Source: Dipteronia dyeriana
Taxonomy: Eukaryota; Streptophyta; Magnoliopsida; Sapindales; Sapindaceae
NCBI GenBank assembly: GCA_032871835.1
Contig: CM065297.1
Location: 90,913,052-90,977,051 of the forward strand
Reading direction: 5' to 3'
Length of the DNA stretch: 64,000 nt
Every line of letters begins with the position of its first letter. The stretch's first letter is position 1. Below the pieces are notes generated by a model, which did not search any database, was not told where the DNA came from, and worked only from the letters and a program-made list of their open reading frames with translations. The position numbers were made by a program, and so were the translations under genes. Shown here one piece after another: positions 25,989 to 38,754 of the stretch.

Positions 25989-27320
25989 ACTGTTATTGTA
26001 TTGTAAAAAAAAATATAACATATATTGAAGACCTGGAAAAATCACGAAGAAGAATTCATGAGATGAATCAGAGTGACCTGAAGAGACTGGAAGACTCGGA
26101 AATTACAAGAAGACCAAGGAATGCCTCGGGGTATTTTTAAAATTTTAGATTCTATATTTTTTTTAGGTTTAATAATCCACAGTACTAGGTCAATTCATGT
26201 ATGCTTTATATTATGTGATGATAAAATCATTGTCATGTATACGTATGTCATTTAGATTAGAAGTGCCTACACAAATATATTTGATATGTCATACATGCAT
26301 CATAGCCTGATATTTTATGTATTTTTTTAATGTGATTAAAATGAGTAAATACATAAATTGGCTATGAAATGTGATTAGTTTTTTAATTGTTAAAAAACTT
26401 GGTAATTCTCATTAATATTAATAAAGTTATTAAAGAGTTTAATAAGTTAGATTAATAGGGTTATTTATAATGATTAGGATTAATTTGATTAATTGCCTAA
26501 TTGTAAATTAACCGAATATTGTGTTAGAGTTTTAATGGTTAAAACTTGGTAAACACTTTCATAATAATCTGAGCTTAGTAAATAGTTTATAAAGACTTAG
26601 ATTTTTCACTAATAGATTTTGTTAAAAATCATTAATAATTTATTAGTTAATTAGAACTTGTTTCTAATAATGAATTAGTTAATGCACTAGATAACTTGAT
26701 TAAAGTTAGCTGTTTGATCCTGTAGAGTCTAGGTGCATTAACGGATAATAGAAAACCCTAGTTTTAAAATAGTGAGTGGGAGAGGGATATATGACATATA
26801 TATCCCGCGGTCTCCATCATAAGTTCAACACCGTGAGATCTGAGTGGGGCCTCGTGACGGCTTTGCTTTCGTCCTCCCGAAGGAGGGTTTCCACAAAGGT
26901 CAATACCAAGGTTACTTCCTAACGGATAGGATTTCTGAGGGTATTTCGGGATTGACCGACCCTAAGGTGACAATTCTCGAGTTAAGCTCGTGAGATCTGA
27001 AATGGTGGGTTACACTCACGAAGGTTTTGATTAAGTTTATTAATTAAAAACCTGACTGAATAAATGATGGTTGAATGATATGGAATAAGAGTTATTCTAG
27101 AATATCATTTGATTGAGAATGTCTCGGTCCAACATGCAAAGATTTGACCGATCCTAATGCGGTACTTCTTTGTGATATGTTGGATTGTCGTGGTATAGTA
27201 ACTATTTTTAGAGTAGTTCTAGTTCGTTAAACATGTTCATGCATCATGTTTAAATTTATACCAAAGCACTCGCACTTGTTTAAAATAAATGACTGAATGA
27301 ATGTTTTATTTATTTCAGCA
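25767..27320 (+). other. Copia untranslated leader
   Basis: About 1.55 kb with no conserved frame. It contains a (TA)n run at 25940-25986 and AT-rich sequence up to the gag start. Confidence 0.7.
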
Positions 27321-28175
27321 ATGTCTTCTGCATTACTTCAAATTCTCGCAAATGACAAATTAACCGGTGATAACTATATTAAGTGGAAACTTAATATTAA
27401 TGCAATTTTGGTCACCAAAGACCTCAAGTTTGTGCTTACGGAGGAATTTCCTCTAACGCCTACTGCCAATGCCACAAGAACTATTCGTGAGACATACCAG
27501 CGATGGGTCTTATCTGATGAGAAGGCCCGAACATATCCCGTTGGCTTCAATGACAGATGTGCTTGTCACAAAGCATGAAGCAATGACTTCAGCATTCGAA
27601 ATCATCGAGTCATTGCAAGTTATGTTTGGGCAGCCCTCTGAGCAAAAGCGACAAGAAGCTGTTCGTTCCGCTATGTTCACTCGCATGAAGGAAGGTACAT
27701 CAGTTCGGGAACATGTCCTAAGCATGATGTCATACTTCAATACGGTAGAAGTCAATGACAGGGCCATTGACGAACCCAGTCAAGTGAACATCATACTGAC
27801 GACTCTTCCAAAGAGTTTTGATTAGTTTAAAAGCAACTACGAGATGAACAAGTTAAGATTCAGTTTCACACAGTTGCTCAATGAGCTCGCAACCTTTGAG
27901 TCCTTGATTAAGGACAACAAGGGTAAGACCGGTGAGGCAAATGTTGTCGAACCATCTTCCTCCAATAATAAGAAAAGAAAGAGGTCTGCTGAGAAGGTGA
28001 AGGGTAAGTCCAAACCCAAGAAATCCCAAAACAAGAAGAAGTCCAAGAAAGGTAAATATGATTTACTTGTTTTTGAGTCATGTTTAGTGAAAGATGATTC
28101 TTCACCCTGGATATTGATTTGGGGGCCACTAACCATGGTTGTTCTTCTTTACAATGGACTGATTCTTAGACACAG
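27321..28175 (+). pseudogene. Copia gag and protease remnant
   Basis: Starts MSSALLQILANDKLTGDNY, a typical copia gag N-terminus. A frameshift near 27530 moves the frame, and a TAG follows LPKSFD at 27823-27825. A Lys/Ser-rich linker (KKSQNKKKSKKGK) runs straight into LVFESCLVKDDSSPWIL, the sequence before the protease. No CCHC zinc knuckle is seen between them. The protease site reads DLGATNH in a shifted frame where DSGATNH is expected. Confidence 0.85.
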
Positions 28176-28540
28176 CTAGAGGAGGAAGCCTTCTCAATGT
28201 GTGTGGGGTCGGGGGATGTCGTATCGGTCAAAGCAGTGGGAGCAATAAGATTGCAATTTTGTAATAATAATAGTTTTTTATTATTAAACAATGTCTTTTA
28301 TATTCATGGATTTACATAGAATTTGATTTCCGTTTCTAAGTTGTTAGAACAAAAATATTTTGTTTCTTTTAATAATAAGTTTGTTATTATTGGAAAGAAT
28401 GGTCTGAATATTTGTTCAGGAATTAATGAAAACAATTTGTATGTTTTAAGACCGTTAATACATACTACACTGCTCAACACCGAAATGTTTAAGGTCGAAA
28501 AACCAAAAACTAAATGACATAATATTTCTCCAGATAATGA

Positions 28541-29440
28541 CACGTATCTCTGGCATCTAATGATTGGTCATATCAACCTTGACCGGATAGACAGACTAGT
28601 AAAGAGTGAACTTTTAAGTGAGTTAAAGGTTGACACCTTACCTGTCTATGAATCTTATCTAGAAGGTAAGATGACTAAGAGACATTTACTGGCAAATGGC
28701 TTAAAGCTAAAGAACCGCTAGAGCTTATACATACAGACGTCTGAGGACCGATGAATGTTAAAGCTATGGGTGGTTATGAGTATTATGTCACCTTTATAGA
28801 TGACTACTCAAGATACAGATACGTCTACCTGATGCAACGAAAGTCGGAAACATTTGAAAAGTTCAATGAATTCTGAGCTGAAGTTGAGAATCAATTAGGT
28901 AGGACTATCAAGTCACTACGATCAAATCGTGGAGGTGAGTACCTTGACCAAGAGTTTAAAGACTTCATGGTCGAGCATGAGATAGTTTCCCAACTCACAG
29001 CTCCAAGTACACCTCAGCAAAATGGTGTAGCGGAAAGGAGAAATAGAACCCTTATGGAAATGACGAGATCTATGATTAGTTTCTCATAATTACCAAATTC
29101 CTTCTAGGGATATGCGTTACAAACAGCGGCATACATTTTGAATGTAGTGCCATCCAAATCTGTTCCTAAGACTCCCCTAGAGTTGTGGAATGGTCATAAA
29201 GCTAGTTTACAATATTTTCGCATATGGTTATGTCCATCACACATGCTGAAGAACATAACTGGAAAGCTAGACTCCAAGTCTGTTGTCTGCCTGTTTGTAG
29301 GATACTCAAAGGAGACCCGAAGTGGACACTTCTATAGTTCCGAAGACAACAAAGTATTTGTATCGACAAATGCAATGTTTCTTTAGGACAATTACATTAG
29401 TGACCATAAACCTCGTTTCAAGATTATATTAAATGAGTTG
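28541..29440 (+). pseudogene. Copia integrase remnant
   Basis: The pre-integrase segment (YLWHLMIGHINLDRI) is followed by the core: IDDYSRYRYVYLMQ, SLRSNRGGEYLDQEF and TPQQNGVAERRNRTL. The chain-end motif LELWNGHKASL and LFVGYSKETRSGHFY follow. Stops interrupt it, for example near 28720, 28743, 28876 and 29087-29107. It would have joined cDNA to the host chromosome. Confidence 0.88.
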
Positions 29441-30610
29441 GAGCCTGGTGAGACTAGTGCTTCATCAACAAGAGTTGTTGATCCACAAGCATCTGAGAGT
29501 CAGATGGTTCCTAATCAGGATACACTACCACCTAAACGTAGTGGGAGGGTTGTGAAACAACCTAAACGCTATTTAGCTATAGGTGAGGGACAAGGTGTTG
29601 TCTTTGCTGATAGTGTGGATGATCCGTTGACATTTAAGAATGTAATGGAAGATCCTGATAAAGAGGAATGACTTAAAGCCATGAATCTCGAGATGGAGTC
29701 CATGTACTCTAACTCAGTCTGGGATCTTATAGACTTACCGGATAGGGTAAAACCCATAGGGTGTAAGTGGATCTACCAGAGAAAAAGAGGAATAAATGGG
29801 AAGGTAGAGACCTTTAAGGCAAGGCTAGTGGCCAAGGGTTATACCCAGAAAGAGGGGGTCGATTATGAAGATACCTTTTTGTTAGTAGCCATGTTTAAGT
29901 CTACTAGGATTCTCTTATCCATTGCTGCCTATTTCGATTATGAAATTTGGTAAATAGACGTCAATACTGCATTCTTGAATGGAAATCTTGATAAGAGCAT
30001 CTATATGATGCAACCAGAGGGATTCGTGTCTCCTGATCAAGAGCAAAAGGTTTGCAAGTTGCAATGATCCAACTATGGACTTAAGCAAGCATCTAGATCT
30101 TGGAACATTAGGTTTTATAATGTGATCAAAACCTATGGCTTCGAGCAGAACGTCGATGAGCCTTGTGTCTACAAGCGCATCATTGATAAGAAAGTAGTTT
30201 TCTTGGTCTTGTACGTAGATGATATCCTACTCATTGGGAATGATGTGGGAGTGTTGTCTGATGTAAAGGGTTGACTGGCTAGCCAATTCCAAATGAAAGA
30301 TTTGGGAGAGGCAAGTTATGTTCTAGGGATCCAACTTATGAGGGATCGTAAGAACAAACTTATAGCACTGTCTCTGGCATCATATATCGATAAGATTCTT
30401 GGGCGATTTTTGATGCAGAACTCCAAGAAAGGTAATTTACCTTCCAAACATAGAGTTCACTTGTCTAAGGAACAATGTCCTAAGACACCTCAAGAAATTG
30501 TGGATATGAGACGTGTACCCTATGCATCGGCAGTAGGTGGTCTCATGTATGCTATGTTATACACGAGACCGGACATCTGCTATGCAGTGGGAGTAGTCAG
30601 CAGATATTAG
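29441..30610 (+). pseudogene. Copia reverse transcriptase remnant
   Basis: Contains [43 protein letters not shown], the catalytic YVDDILLIG (about 30205-30235) and YASAVGGLMYAMLYTRPD. The YVDD is intact, but stops occur at 29669, 29951, 30065, 30272 and 30608. Confidence 0.9.
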
Positions 30611-31198
30611 TCCAACCTAGGATTGGATCATTGGGTTGATGTCAAGACTATTCTCAAGTATCTTCGGAGAACGAGAAATTATATGCTAGTGTATTCCGGA
30701 CAGGATTTGATCCTGTTAGGATACACAGATTCTGATTTTCAATCAGATAGGGATTTTAGAAAATCCACGTTTGGATCAGTATTCACCCTGAGTGGTGGGG
30801 CCATTATGTGGAGAAGTATCCAGCAATCTTGCATTGCTGATTCCACCATGGAAGCCGAATATGTTGCTGCTTGTGAAGATGCTAAAGATGTTGTTTGGCT
30901 TTGAAAGTTCTTGAGTGATCTGGAAGTTGTTCCGGATCAGGATAAGCCCATCACACTTTATTGTGATAACAGTGGTGATGTGGCTAATTCCAAAGAACCA
31001 AAAAGCCACAAGATAGGGAATCATATAGAAAGAAAGCATCATCTCATCAGAGAGATAGTGCAGAGAGGAGATGTGATTGTCACCAAGATAGCCTCACAAG
31101 ACAATCATGCTGATCCATTTATGAAGACCTTACCGACTAAAGTGTTATCGGGTCACCTAGATGGTCTAGGGTTACGAGACATGCCACACATACTTTAG
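30611..31198 (+). pseudogene. Copia RNase H remnant
   Basis: Contains YTDSDFQSDRDFRKSTFGSVF, MEAEYVAACEDAKDVVWL and a final segment ending LRDMPHIL with TAG. A TGA at 30902-30904 interrupts the frame. It would degrade RNA in the RNA-DNA hybrid. Confidence 0.88.
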
Positions 31199-31201
31199 TG
31201 C

Positions 31202-31212
31202 AAGTGAGAGAT
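31202..31212 (+). other. Copia polypurine tract
   Basis: AAGTGAGAGAT lies directly before the 3' LTR, matching the AAGTGGGAGAT form of copia elements. Confidence 0.75.
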
Positions 31213-33215
31213 TGTTGGGGTTTATGCCCTAAGCATGTAATTTGTAAATGGATTTATGAAGTAAATAAAAAGTAAGGTTCAATTCATTCTTGTTATGTTA
31301 TTTATTTTATAAACTTGTGCACATATTAACATCCTGAATTGTCGGATGTAATCTCGAACTGTGTATATGAGTGTCATATACTGATGGATACAGTAAGAGA
31401 CGTGCAATCTAAAGAGTCCATAGATAGCAAATAAAACTGTGTACTTTATTTGTGGTTAATCTATAGCTGTGGTACATTCCGTAATGTACAGTGATTCTAT
31501 CCTGAATCATTCATATGAGATATGAGAATAGACGCGCCTTGTATGATGTGATCATATAGAACTAGGTCATGATCTATATAAATTTCACACCAAGATCCGT
31601 TTACCGATGAGATTCATATATATCAACTAATGATGGCTATATATGGGTGATCTTAATCCTGAGTGTCTTATCGATTCCTTTAGGTTAGATCGTGGTATTT
31701 GATATACCATGGGTAAGGTCAGATACATTTCCTGATCAATATAATCCGTATGTTGGGATTGCGGTTTGGCTTGTGGCTGGGAAGATTTGTACACAATAGT
31801 GGAATCCACTCATTCTTATGAGAAGTAGATAGTAGTTCTCTTAAGGGTTGATTTGAGACTTGGACAATATGAGTGCTCTCCTAATTCCGTGTGGAAACAG
31901 GATTTATTGTCCATTAGAGAAACAATGGTACTTAAAGGATATATGTAATTAGTGGGGTATAACAGACATTATGACCCAGCTCTAATTATGAACTACTGTT
32001 GAGGATCACACAATATGTAATAGCTATATCGATGGACATTGAGTTGTATCAGTCTGTGTAAAAACGTCTGCAGTTGAGAGAGTGCAGCTTCAGATTTTTA
32101 GTGGAATAACGCCGGAGTTAATAATCAAAGAATATGAATTAAAGAGTTTAATTAATGATTCTGATGATTATTGGAGCTCAAAATACTGTGGATCCATTAT
32201 GTCCCCTTACTCGCCCGATCGATTTAGGTAACAAGGGTCAGGGTTAATTAATTGGATTGTCTAATTAATTGTGTTACGAAAGTGACACGTATTTATTCGG
32301 GAATTAATTAAATAATGAGATTATTTAATTAATGAATAATGGTGATTTAATAAATTAAATAATAAGATTATTTAATTATGTTATTAATCACTAAATGGAT
32401 GGTGTATATTCATATTTATTTTTGAATAAAATAAGATAATATGATTATTTTATTTTATTAAATTAAATATTTCATTTTTGAATTTAAATAGTTTGAATTC
32501 AAATAAAAGATATAGGATATTTTTTTATTTGAAAGTTTTTAAAAATCAAATTAGATTTGATAAGATTTTTTTAAAATTTTATATATGTGATATATATTAT
32601 TTATAAAAAAAAAAGAAAAAAAGAAAAGAAAAGGGTGATGTGCGTTAAAACGCACAGCTCTTATATATATATATATTGACAAAAAAAAGAAGAAGCAAAG
32701 TGGTGGTTTATGTTTTGGTTTTACATAAGAGAAAATTTTGTTTTTGGTTTTGTGCTTGACGTTGATTTAAAGAGAAAAGTCAAAAAGAGTTTTGACAAAA
32801 ATATTGATTAATATTTTTATACTAGAATTGTTCTAATTTTTGGAAACACAGAAGAAAAAGTTTCTTCATTCGTTTTTCTTTATATCATCCATCATAAGTT
32901 CCTGAGAACCGTGACACGCCCACAAGCAGTTACTTGCCCCGTGAATAGCTAGAAAGATCAGTGGTACACATCAGGAGCATATCGAAAAATTGAAGGAGCC
33001 TCCAAACGTTGGTATGATTCTTTAAAAAAAAAATATTATTGATTACAATTTCCTGTATTTTTATATATTTTTTATTAGTGTAATAATTAGTATATGTATT
33101 TGTTCCGAAAATAAATACGATCACAAGTTCACTGGTCCTAGATACACATTACGATCTGTATAAAAAAAAATTAAAACTCATTTCCTCTGCGTGACCGGTG
33201 AACAGGGTTCCAACT
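31213..33215 (+). repeat. 3' LTR of the copia element
   Basis: 2,003 bp, starts TGTTGGGG and ends GTTCCAACT before target copy GAACC. It diverges from the 5' LTR by several percent. Confidence 0.93.
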
Positions 33216-33831
33216 GAACCCGTATAAATAAAATACTTATATATAAATATACATAGACATTTGAATTATTTTTGATCGTTTTTTTATGGTTATTATTATT
33301 TTGTAATGTATCAAGTAGAGAATTAGAAATGGAAATGAAAATTTAATTCAATTAAGTATCAAATAGGTGATTACATGTGGAAATTTATAAATGACAAATC
33401 GCGGGTTACGGGTTTGTGGGTATCCCGAGGGTGAAGCATCCACTCGTGAACCTACCTTGTTTCGCGGGTTCGCGGGTGAGGGTATGGGTGCAGTCATAAC
33501 CCGCGGGTTCAAACCCGCCCACGAACTCGCTTACCTACATGGGTTCGAGGGCAGGCGTGGGTGAGAAAAATTTTCGCGGGTGAGGGTTTGGATTTTACAA
33601 AACCCACCCGAACTAGACCCTTTGTCATCTCTAAATTTGCAACTCTAACATAGTTATTATTACATTTTTTAAAAAAGTAGTACAACTATTACAATCTGAT
33701 TGTTGGAACCTATCAAAATCAGAAAATACATGTGCGACACGAATAACTACTCCTACAAACCGAGAGAAAACTCCACACATATACTTTATAAAATGTGTAT
33801 GGTGAGACTCGAACCCCTCACTACCACTGTG

Positions 33832-34493
33832 TAGGGGCGAAACCAGAAAAGTTTTTCTAGGTGGGCTGTGGACAATTTCATACAGATAAAATATCGAATC
33901 TCAACAATACGAGAGAATTTTTATTAGTTAAAATAAATAAGTATACCTAGTGAGGAGATATAATGAGTCTTACCCTCAAATACATATTCTAACCAATAAA
34001 AAAAATAAGAAAATAAAAATGAAATATGCTTGCAATGTAAATATAATAATATCCTACTTAAATTTTGACTCCAGAGGCTTCAAAGAGGTTAAAATAAAAA
34101 TAAAACTAACAGTTTTCTCATAAATCCAAAAGCTATGAAAACAAATAAAATTGAAATTCTTAAAGAATTGAGATTAATATATATGGTAAATCTACTATTT
34201 TTGGTTTGTTGTTAAGGGGTTAAAATTTTCCAATTTGAATTTTGAATCAGTAATGGACTAACATTTCAAAATTTGATTTTTCACTTGGTTAAGGAAATAT
34301 AATGAGTTTTAAGTTATTGGAGTGTTATTGTGTGATAAAGAAAAAAAATGGGAAGTTAAATCAGAATCAGAATTGAACTAGGATATACTTAGAATTAAAT
34401 GAGATATATATAAAACTATTAAAAAAACTTTTTTTTTTCCAAAATACTAGGGTGGGTTGTTGCCCACCCTAGCCAGCCTTGTTTCCGCCCCTG
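33832..34493. mobile_element. hAT-type MITE
   Basis: 662 bp with termini TAGGGGCGAAACCAG and the inverted GTTTCCGCCCCTG; inner inverted GGTGGGC/GCCCACC supports the pairing. Flanks CCACTGTG (33824-33831) and GCACAGTG (34494-34501) match at 6 of 8. No coding sequence. Confidence 0.7.
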
Positions 34494-34501
34494 GCACAGT
34501 G

Positions 34502-34984
34502 AAAGGAAGGTGCACTATCATCCGATAAGGTCATGTGAATCAAAATTATACTTTTGGTTAAAATCAAAGTTTCAATGTATCGGGGTTATTTCTAATTTTT
34601 TCTATTTGTAATTATGTTATAAATTAATGTGCTTATTACTATTAATAGATGAACAATCGATTATATTTACTATATTTAGTACAAATATCATGATAAAATA
34701 TTTAGAGATTTGAGTAGAGCTTGTATTGTCTTTTTTATCTAAATTGGATTGGCCTAAGGAAAAAAAACATCACAAAAGATCATATGTTAAAAAACCCTAG
34801 GTAGTATCCATATACATATCAAAGAAAATAAAATAAAACAAGGAAGAATGAATGTTAAGCAAAAAAGACTAAGGATACGCAGACTCAACAACAAAAAAGA
34901 GAGGCACACATGACTCTACAAAAAAAAAAACAAAAAAAAAACAATTAACAAAAAGGAAAAGACTCTCGGCCTATAAAATCATTA
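34502..34984. other. AT-rich spacer
   Basis: Lies between the hAT MITE and the LINE remnant. It holds A-rich runs near 34920-34945, perhaps part of the LINE remnant's surroundings. Nothing else is recognised. Confidence 0.6.
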
Positions 34985-35330
34985 CCAGCCAAAGAAGAGC
35001 AAAAAGTCGAAGTAGTAGACCACAATTAGCAACATCCAAATCTAAAGCATGCTTAGAAGAGCGTCTGTTGCATGATTACTTTCCCTAAAAGTATGAGAAA
35101 CCTAAAAGTCCATAAGAGAAATAGGGGAAAGACACATATGTCAAGCATGCCGAACACACCATGGAACCTAATCGGAATAAGTAGAAAGAAGCTGAATTAC
35201 ATAGGAAGAATCATTCTCAAACCAAATACGCCACTAATAATTAATCCAAGCATAGTTAATAGTCATCGACACCACAAGTAGCTCAGTCTCAAAAGAACAC
35301 CAAACCAAGCAGAGCATCAAAACAACCTTT
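34985..35330 (-). pseudogene. LINE-type RNase H domain remnant
   Basis: Minus-strand translation gives ETELLVVSMTINYAWI, RIWFENDSSYVIQLL, a VPWCVR segment and VSHTFRESNHATDALL, in conserved order. These match the plant non-LTR retrotransposon RNase H (RVT_3) domain: AEL.A, the DS motif and the final H..RE.N..AD motif. Several in-frame stops show it is long dead. No upstream reverse transcriptase is seen. Confidence 0.65.
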
Positions 35331-36631
35331 AACAAATGAACAACAAATATTACTATATAGTATATGTATTTTTATGATGGCGAATTCCATTTTGGTCCAC
35401 ATCCTTTTTTCAATTATAACTTTTGATTGATCTTTACAACTTTAGCTCTAATTATCCCTAATATATCAAAAATAAATCAATTAAACATGTATGGTAATTA
35501 ACTATTTAGTTCAATTTAATGTTTTGAGAGGCATTTTTGAACTTGAGTAACCAACGTAAGCAATAAATGAACATTACAAATAAAGAGTGTTTGTTACGTA
35601 ATTAAGCAAACTAATAACATTTGACTTTACAGACCTCTACCAATATACGTATGGCTTGTTTAGCATGGTTTTTGAGAGGCTTGAATGACATTTTGGGTGC
35701 ATTTGGCACGGGGAAGAGATGAGACATGACAATTGTTCCATATTGTGTTTAGAATGTCTAGGATATAACTATAGATTGTAGTGTTATGCATTTGGTATGG
35801 CTGAGACATGACCGGACAAGAGGTTCAAATGATCAGAATGCTCTTCTTGTCCTGTCTAATGTTTGTTACCACATAATAGTGACATACGGGACAAGACAAG
35901 TTAGTATTTATTTGATTTTATTAAATAAATATTTTTATATATCATATTTAACAAAAAAATAATATTGTAATTGAAAAATATTTTTAATTAATATTTTTTT
36001 GGAAAACTTGTTAGTTTTTTTTTTCAAATAATAATAATAATACCCGATAGGTTAGATGTATGGCAATATCAACAAAACATATATAGTTTGGAGGACCAAA
36101 TTTCATTTTAAAGGTTTAAAAGATAAAAATGAAATAATATCATGACCCATTCCCCCAATTTTTTTTATAAAATTATTATTAAATTTTAAATGCTCATAAT
36201 TATATATAATGGATAAGACATATAAGTTTTAGATGCATGTAATTAGTAATTATATGTAAATCATAACCATGACCTACAACTCCAAGTTTTAATTATTCAA
36301 CCGCACATATTTTATTTTTGTATAATAGTAAATTATTAATAATACTTAATAACATATGATCTAACAAATAGTTAATGTAATATAAATGTTCATGAACATA
36401 ATAACATAATCGATGATACAAACATGTTAACAATCCTAACAAAATATAAGTTTCAAACATGTTACAAAATCAAATATAAAAGCGTTCACTTCTCTAGAAT
36501 TTCCTTCACAAAATCTGGCTTGTAGAAGTCATTCAAGCCATTCTAAACGTGCAACTGGTTTGCCTTATTTGCAAAATACATCGCAACTTGTATAATTTGC
36601 ATATGATCTAGACACATACCCTCTAGCTCAA

Positions 36632-38754
36632 TAATGGACACGTTGTTGCAGTGTCGTCAAATATGTACATTTAAGTTCAGCCTCACAAGGGCACAAGTCA
36701 CAGAGACTAGCACTTCAGCAAGCAAGGGATCATTCTACAGAAAGGTCAGATTCACAGACCGACTCTCAGTTCCAGCTATTATTACAACACACCGAGCGGA
36801 CTCGTATGTTGCGTATGCAGAAAAGTGAATAATAATATAACTAAAAAAATTACATAAATAATATATACAATGATAGATGGAATTGAGATATGCATAAAAT
36901 ATGGTTACACTAGGAAAAGGACTCAAATGTGACAATCCTCCTAATTATGTGCTAAACTCACATAATCTCTCAAATGTGCAGGTATCTCAGAGGCTCGTAT
37001 CCCCTTAAGTAATCTCTAATATCTCTCGATGTCTTAGAAAAATCATCCATATATACCCGAAATCTCTCTCATGCAATCCGGACAATATACATGAATTCAT
37101 TAAGCTTTTGGAATACTAAATCGAACCCTATACGATTGACTAAGCCTAGTGGTTCTAGCACTTTCTAGTCAAGCATAGTGAATGTTTATCTAAGCATTGT
37201 CAAATATGTCACCACTCGGTTCATAGCATTCAACCATAGATTAATTACAAAGTGATCAAACAAGTAAAGACTTTAAGCACTCAAAACATCCATATAACAA
37301 CACAAGCACAAGAAAAATATCGGTGGTCTTCACTTCTAGGTCAAGGATTCGGTTTAGTCAATTCCTTATGATGACTAAACATGATAAACAAGTTTATCTA
37401 ATAACTACATGGAACAATGTGATTGTTATATCATTAAGAACATTCAATTTAGGTTAAAGGTTCATTCTCTTGATTTGAGAATATTTTTCACAATCAATTC
37501 ATCACCCAATCCAGCCAAGAAAAAGGCAATTGTGTTCTAAAAGAACCCATTAAGTACAAGAAAATGAACCAAGACCAATTTAATACCTCAATGCATGAAG
37601 TAGCCTTTTCTACTATTTGGGGGAAAAAATCTCAAATCACTCAAATCATTCAATACATGACATTTCAAGTCATCCACCAATCAATCAACAATCATGGGCA
37701 ACTAATTCCTACTCTAAATTACAGCTACTCCTAAACCCAGTCATGAACACATTGATATCTAACAATCCATACACATACATATCATAATAAGAGCATAAAT
37801 CATATAAATCCAAGAGCAAAACAAAACTCAAACGAATTTAAGTACAAAATACATGTATATTTCACATGTGAAGGTTTACAATATTCCCAAATCGGGGTTA
37901 CACATTAAAGAAGTAAGAAATACAAAGAATTGAGTAAATAAAAGCAAACCTATGAAGAAAAACTCCTCCAAAGATGCTCCAAGTCTTCCTAGCTCAAATT
38001 TGGCTCCTAATTCCTTACAATCTAGTCTAAAATTGATGGAGGAAGTGTATGATGGTATGGTGGAGGTGAATGGCCTGGATCGTTCTTTATTTGTTGAGAA
38101 GATGAAGAAAATAGAAGAAAACAGAATAGAGAAGAGAAGAGTCGTGAAAAAGGAAAATAGGGGAAGAGAGATCCTTTGAGAATGAGAAGAAAATGAGGTA
38201 TTTAAAGTGTGGGAGATTAGGGCAAGATATTGGGGTGAAAAGACAAGAATACCCCTTAGAAAATGGTTGAAAATCATATTTCTGGACCGTTACGCGGTAC
38301 ACATCAACTGGTGTACCGCATATCACTTTTGGTGCTATCTGACCATTGTTTCAGTATGTCACGCAGTACTCAACTTGGTCTCACGCGGTTACGAACCGCG
38401 CAGCTCTACGCATCGTTATGAAAATGGCCATAAATTCCTCCAAAAACCTCAGAATCGTGACATATAAAGTGAGTTGAAAGTAGACATCCAAAGCTTTTTG
38501 AAAAGTGGTTATGGGCACCGTAGTTCAATCGCAGGAGGGAGATATAGTCTTTCGAAGTTGGGTGTTTTGCTCAAGCCACTCCAATTTCAACTCTTCTAAC
38601 CTCAAAAACTCTTCAATTAAGCTCAAATACCTTTCGTAGTGAACATGTACCTACACAAGGCTTACAAACACATCAAATACGAAAATATGCTCGAAAACAA
38701 AAACAAAAGCTAGGAAATGTGGAGCTCAAATAGGTATATAAATTATTCCGATCA
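36632..38754 (-). repeat. 3' LTR of the LARD
   Basis: In element orientation starts TGATCGGAA. Its end has become TA instead of CA. Matches 41250-43427 over its length with scattered changes. Confidence 0.9.

Larger units (their letters stand above)
23762..33215 (+). mobile_element. Ty1/copia retrotransposon, full length but decayed
   Basis: 9.45 kb with about 2.0-kb LTRs and a perfect 5-bp duplication GAACC (23757-23761, 33216-33220). Order: LTR, Met-type primer site, gag, protease, integrase, reverse transcriptase, RNase H, polypurine tract, LTR. This order with integrase before RT defines copia. Every domain carries stops or frameshifts. Confidence 0.94.
23603..33635. mobile_element. Small hAT-type element, split by a copia insertion
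   Basis: The left end is TAGGGATGGCAACCCG; the right end has the inverted GTCATCTCTA. Both termini are packed with CGGGT/ACCCG subterminal repeats, typical of non-autonomous plant hATs. Flanks are ATTGCAAC (23595-23602) and TTTGCAAC (33636-33643), a 7/8 match. Without the copia element it is about 570 bp with no coding capacity. The exact right boundary is uncertain by two bases. Confidence 0.7.

Noticed and set aside
12354..33215. Endogenous pararetrovirus
   Set aside because: Both elements have LTRs, primer sites and TSDs, and no movement or coat protein motifs were seen.
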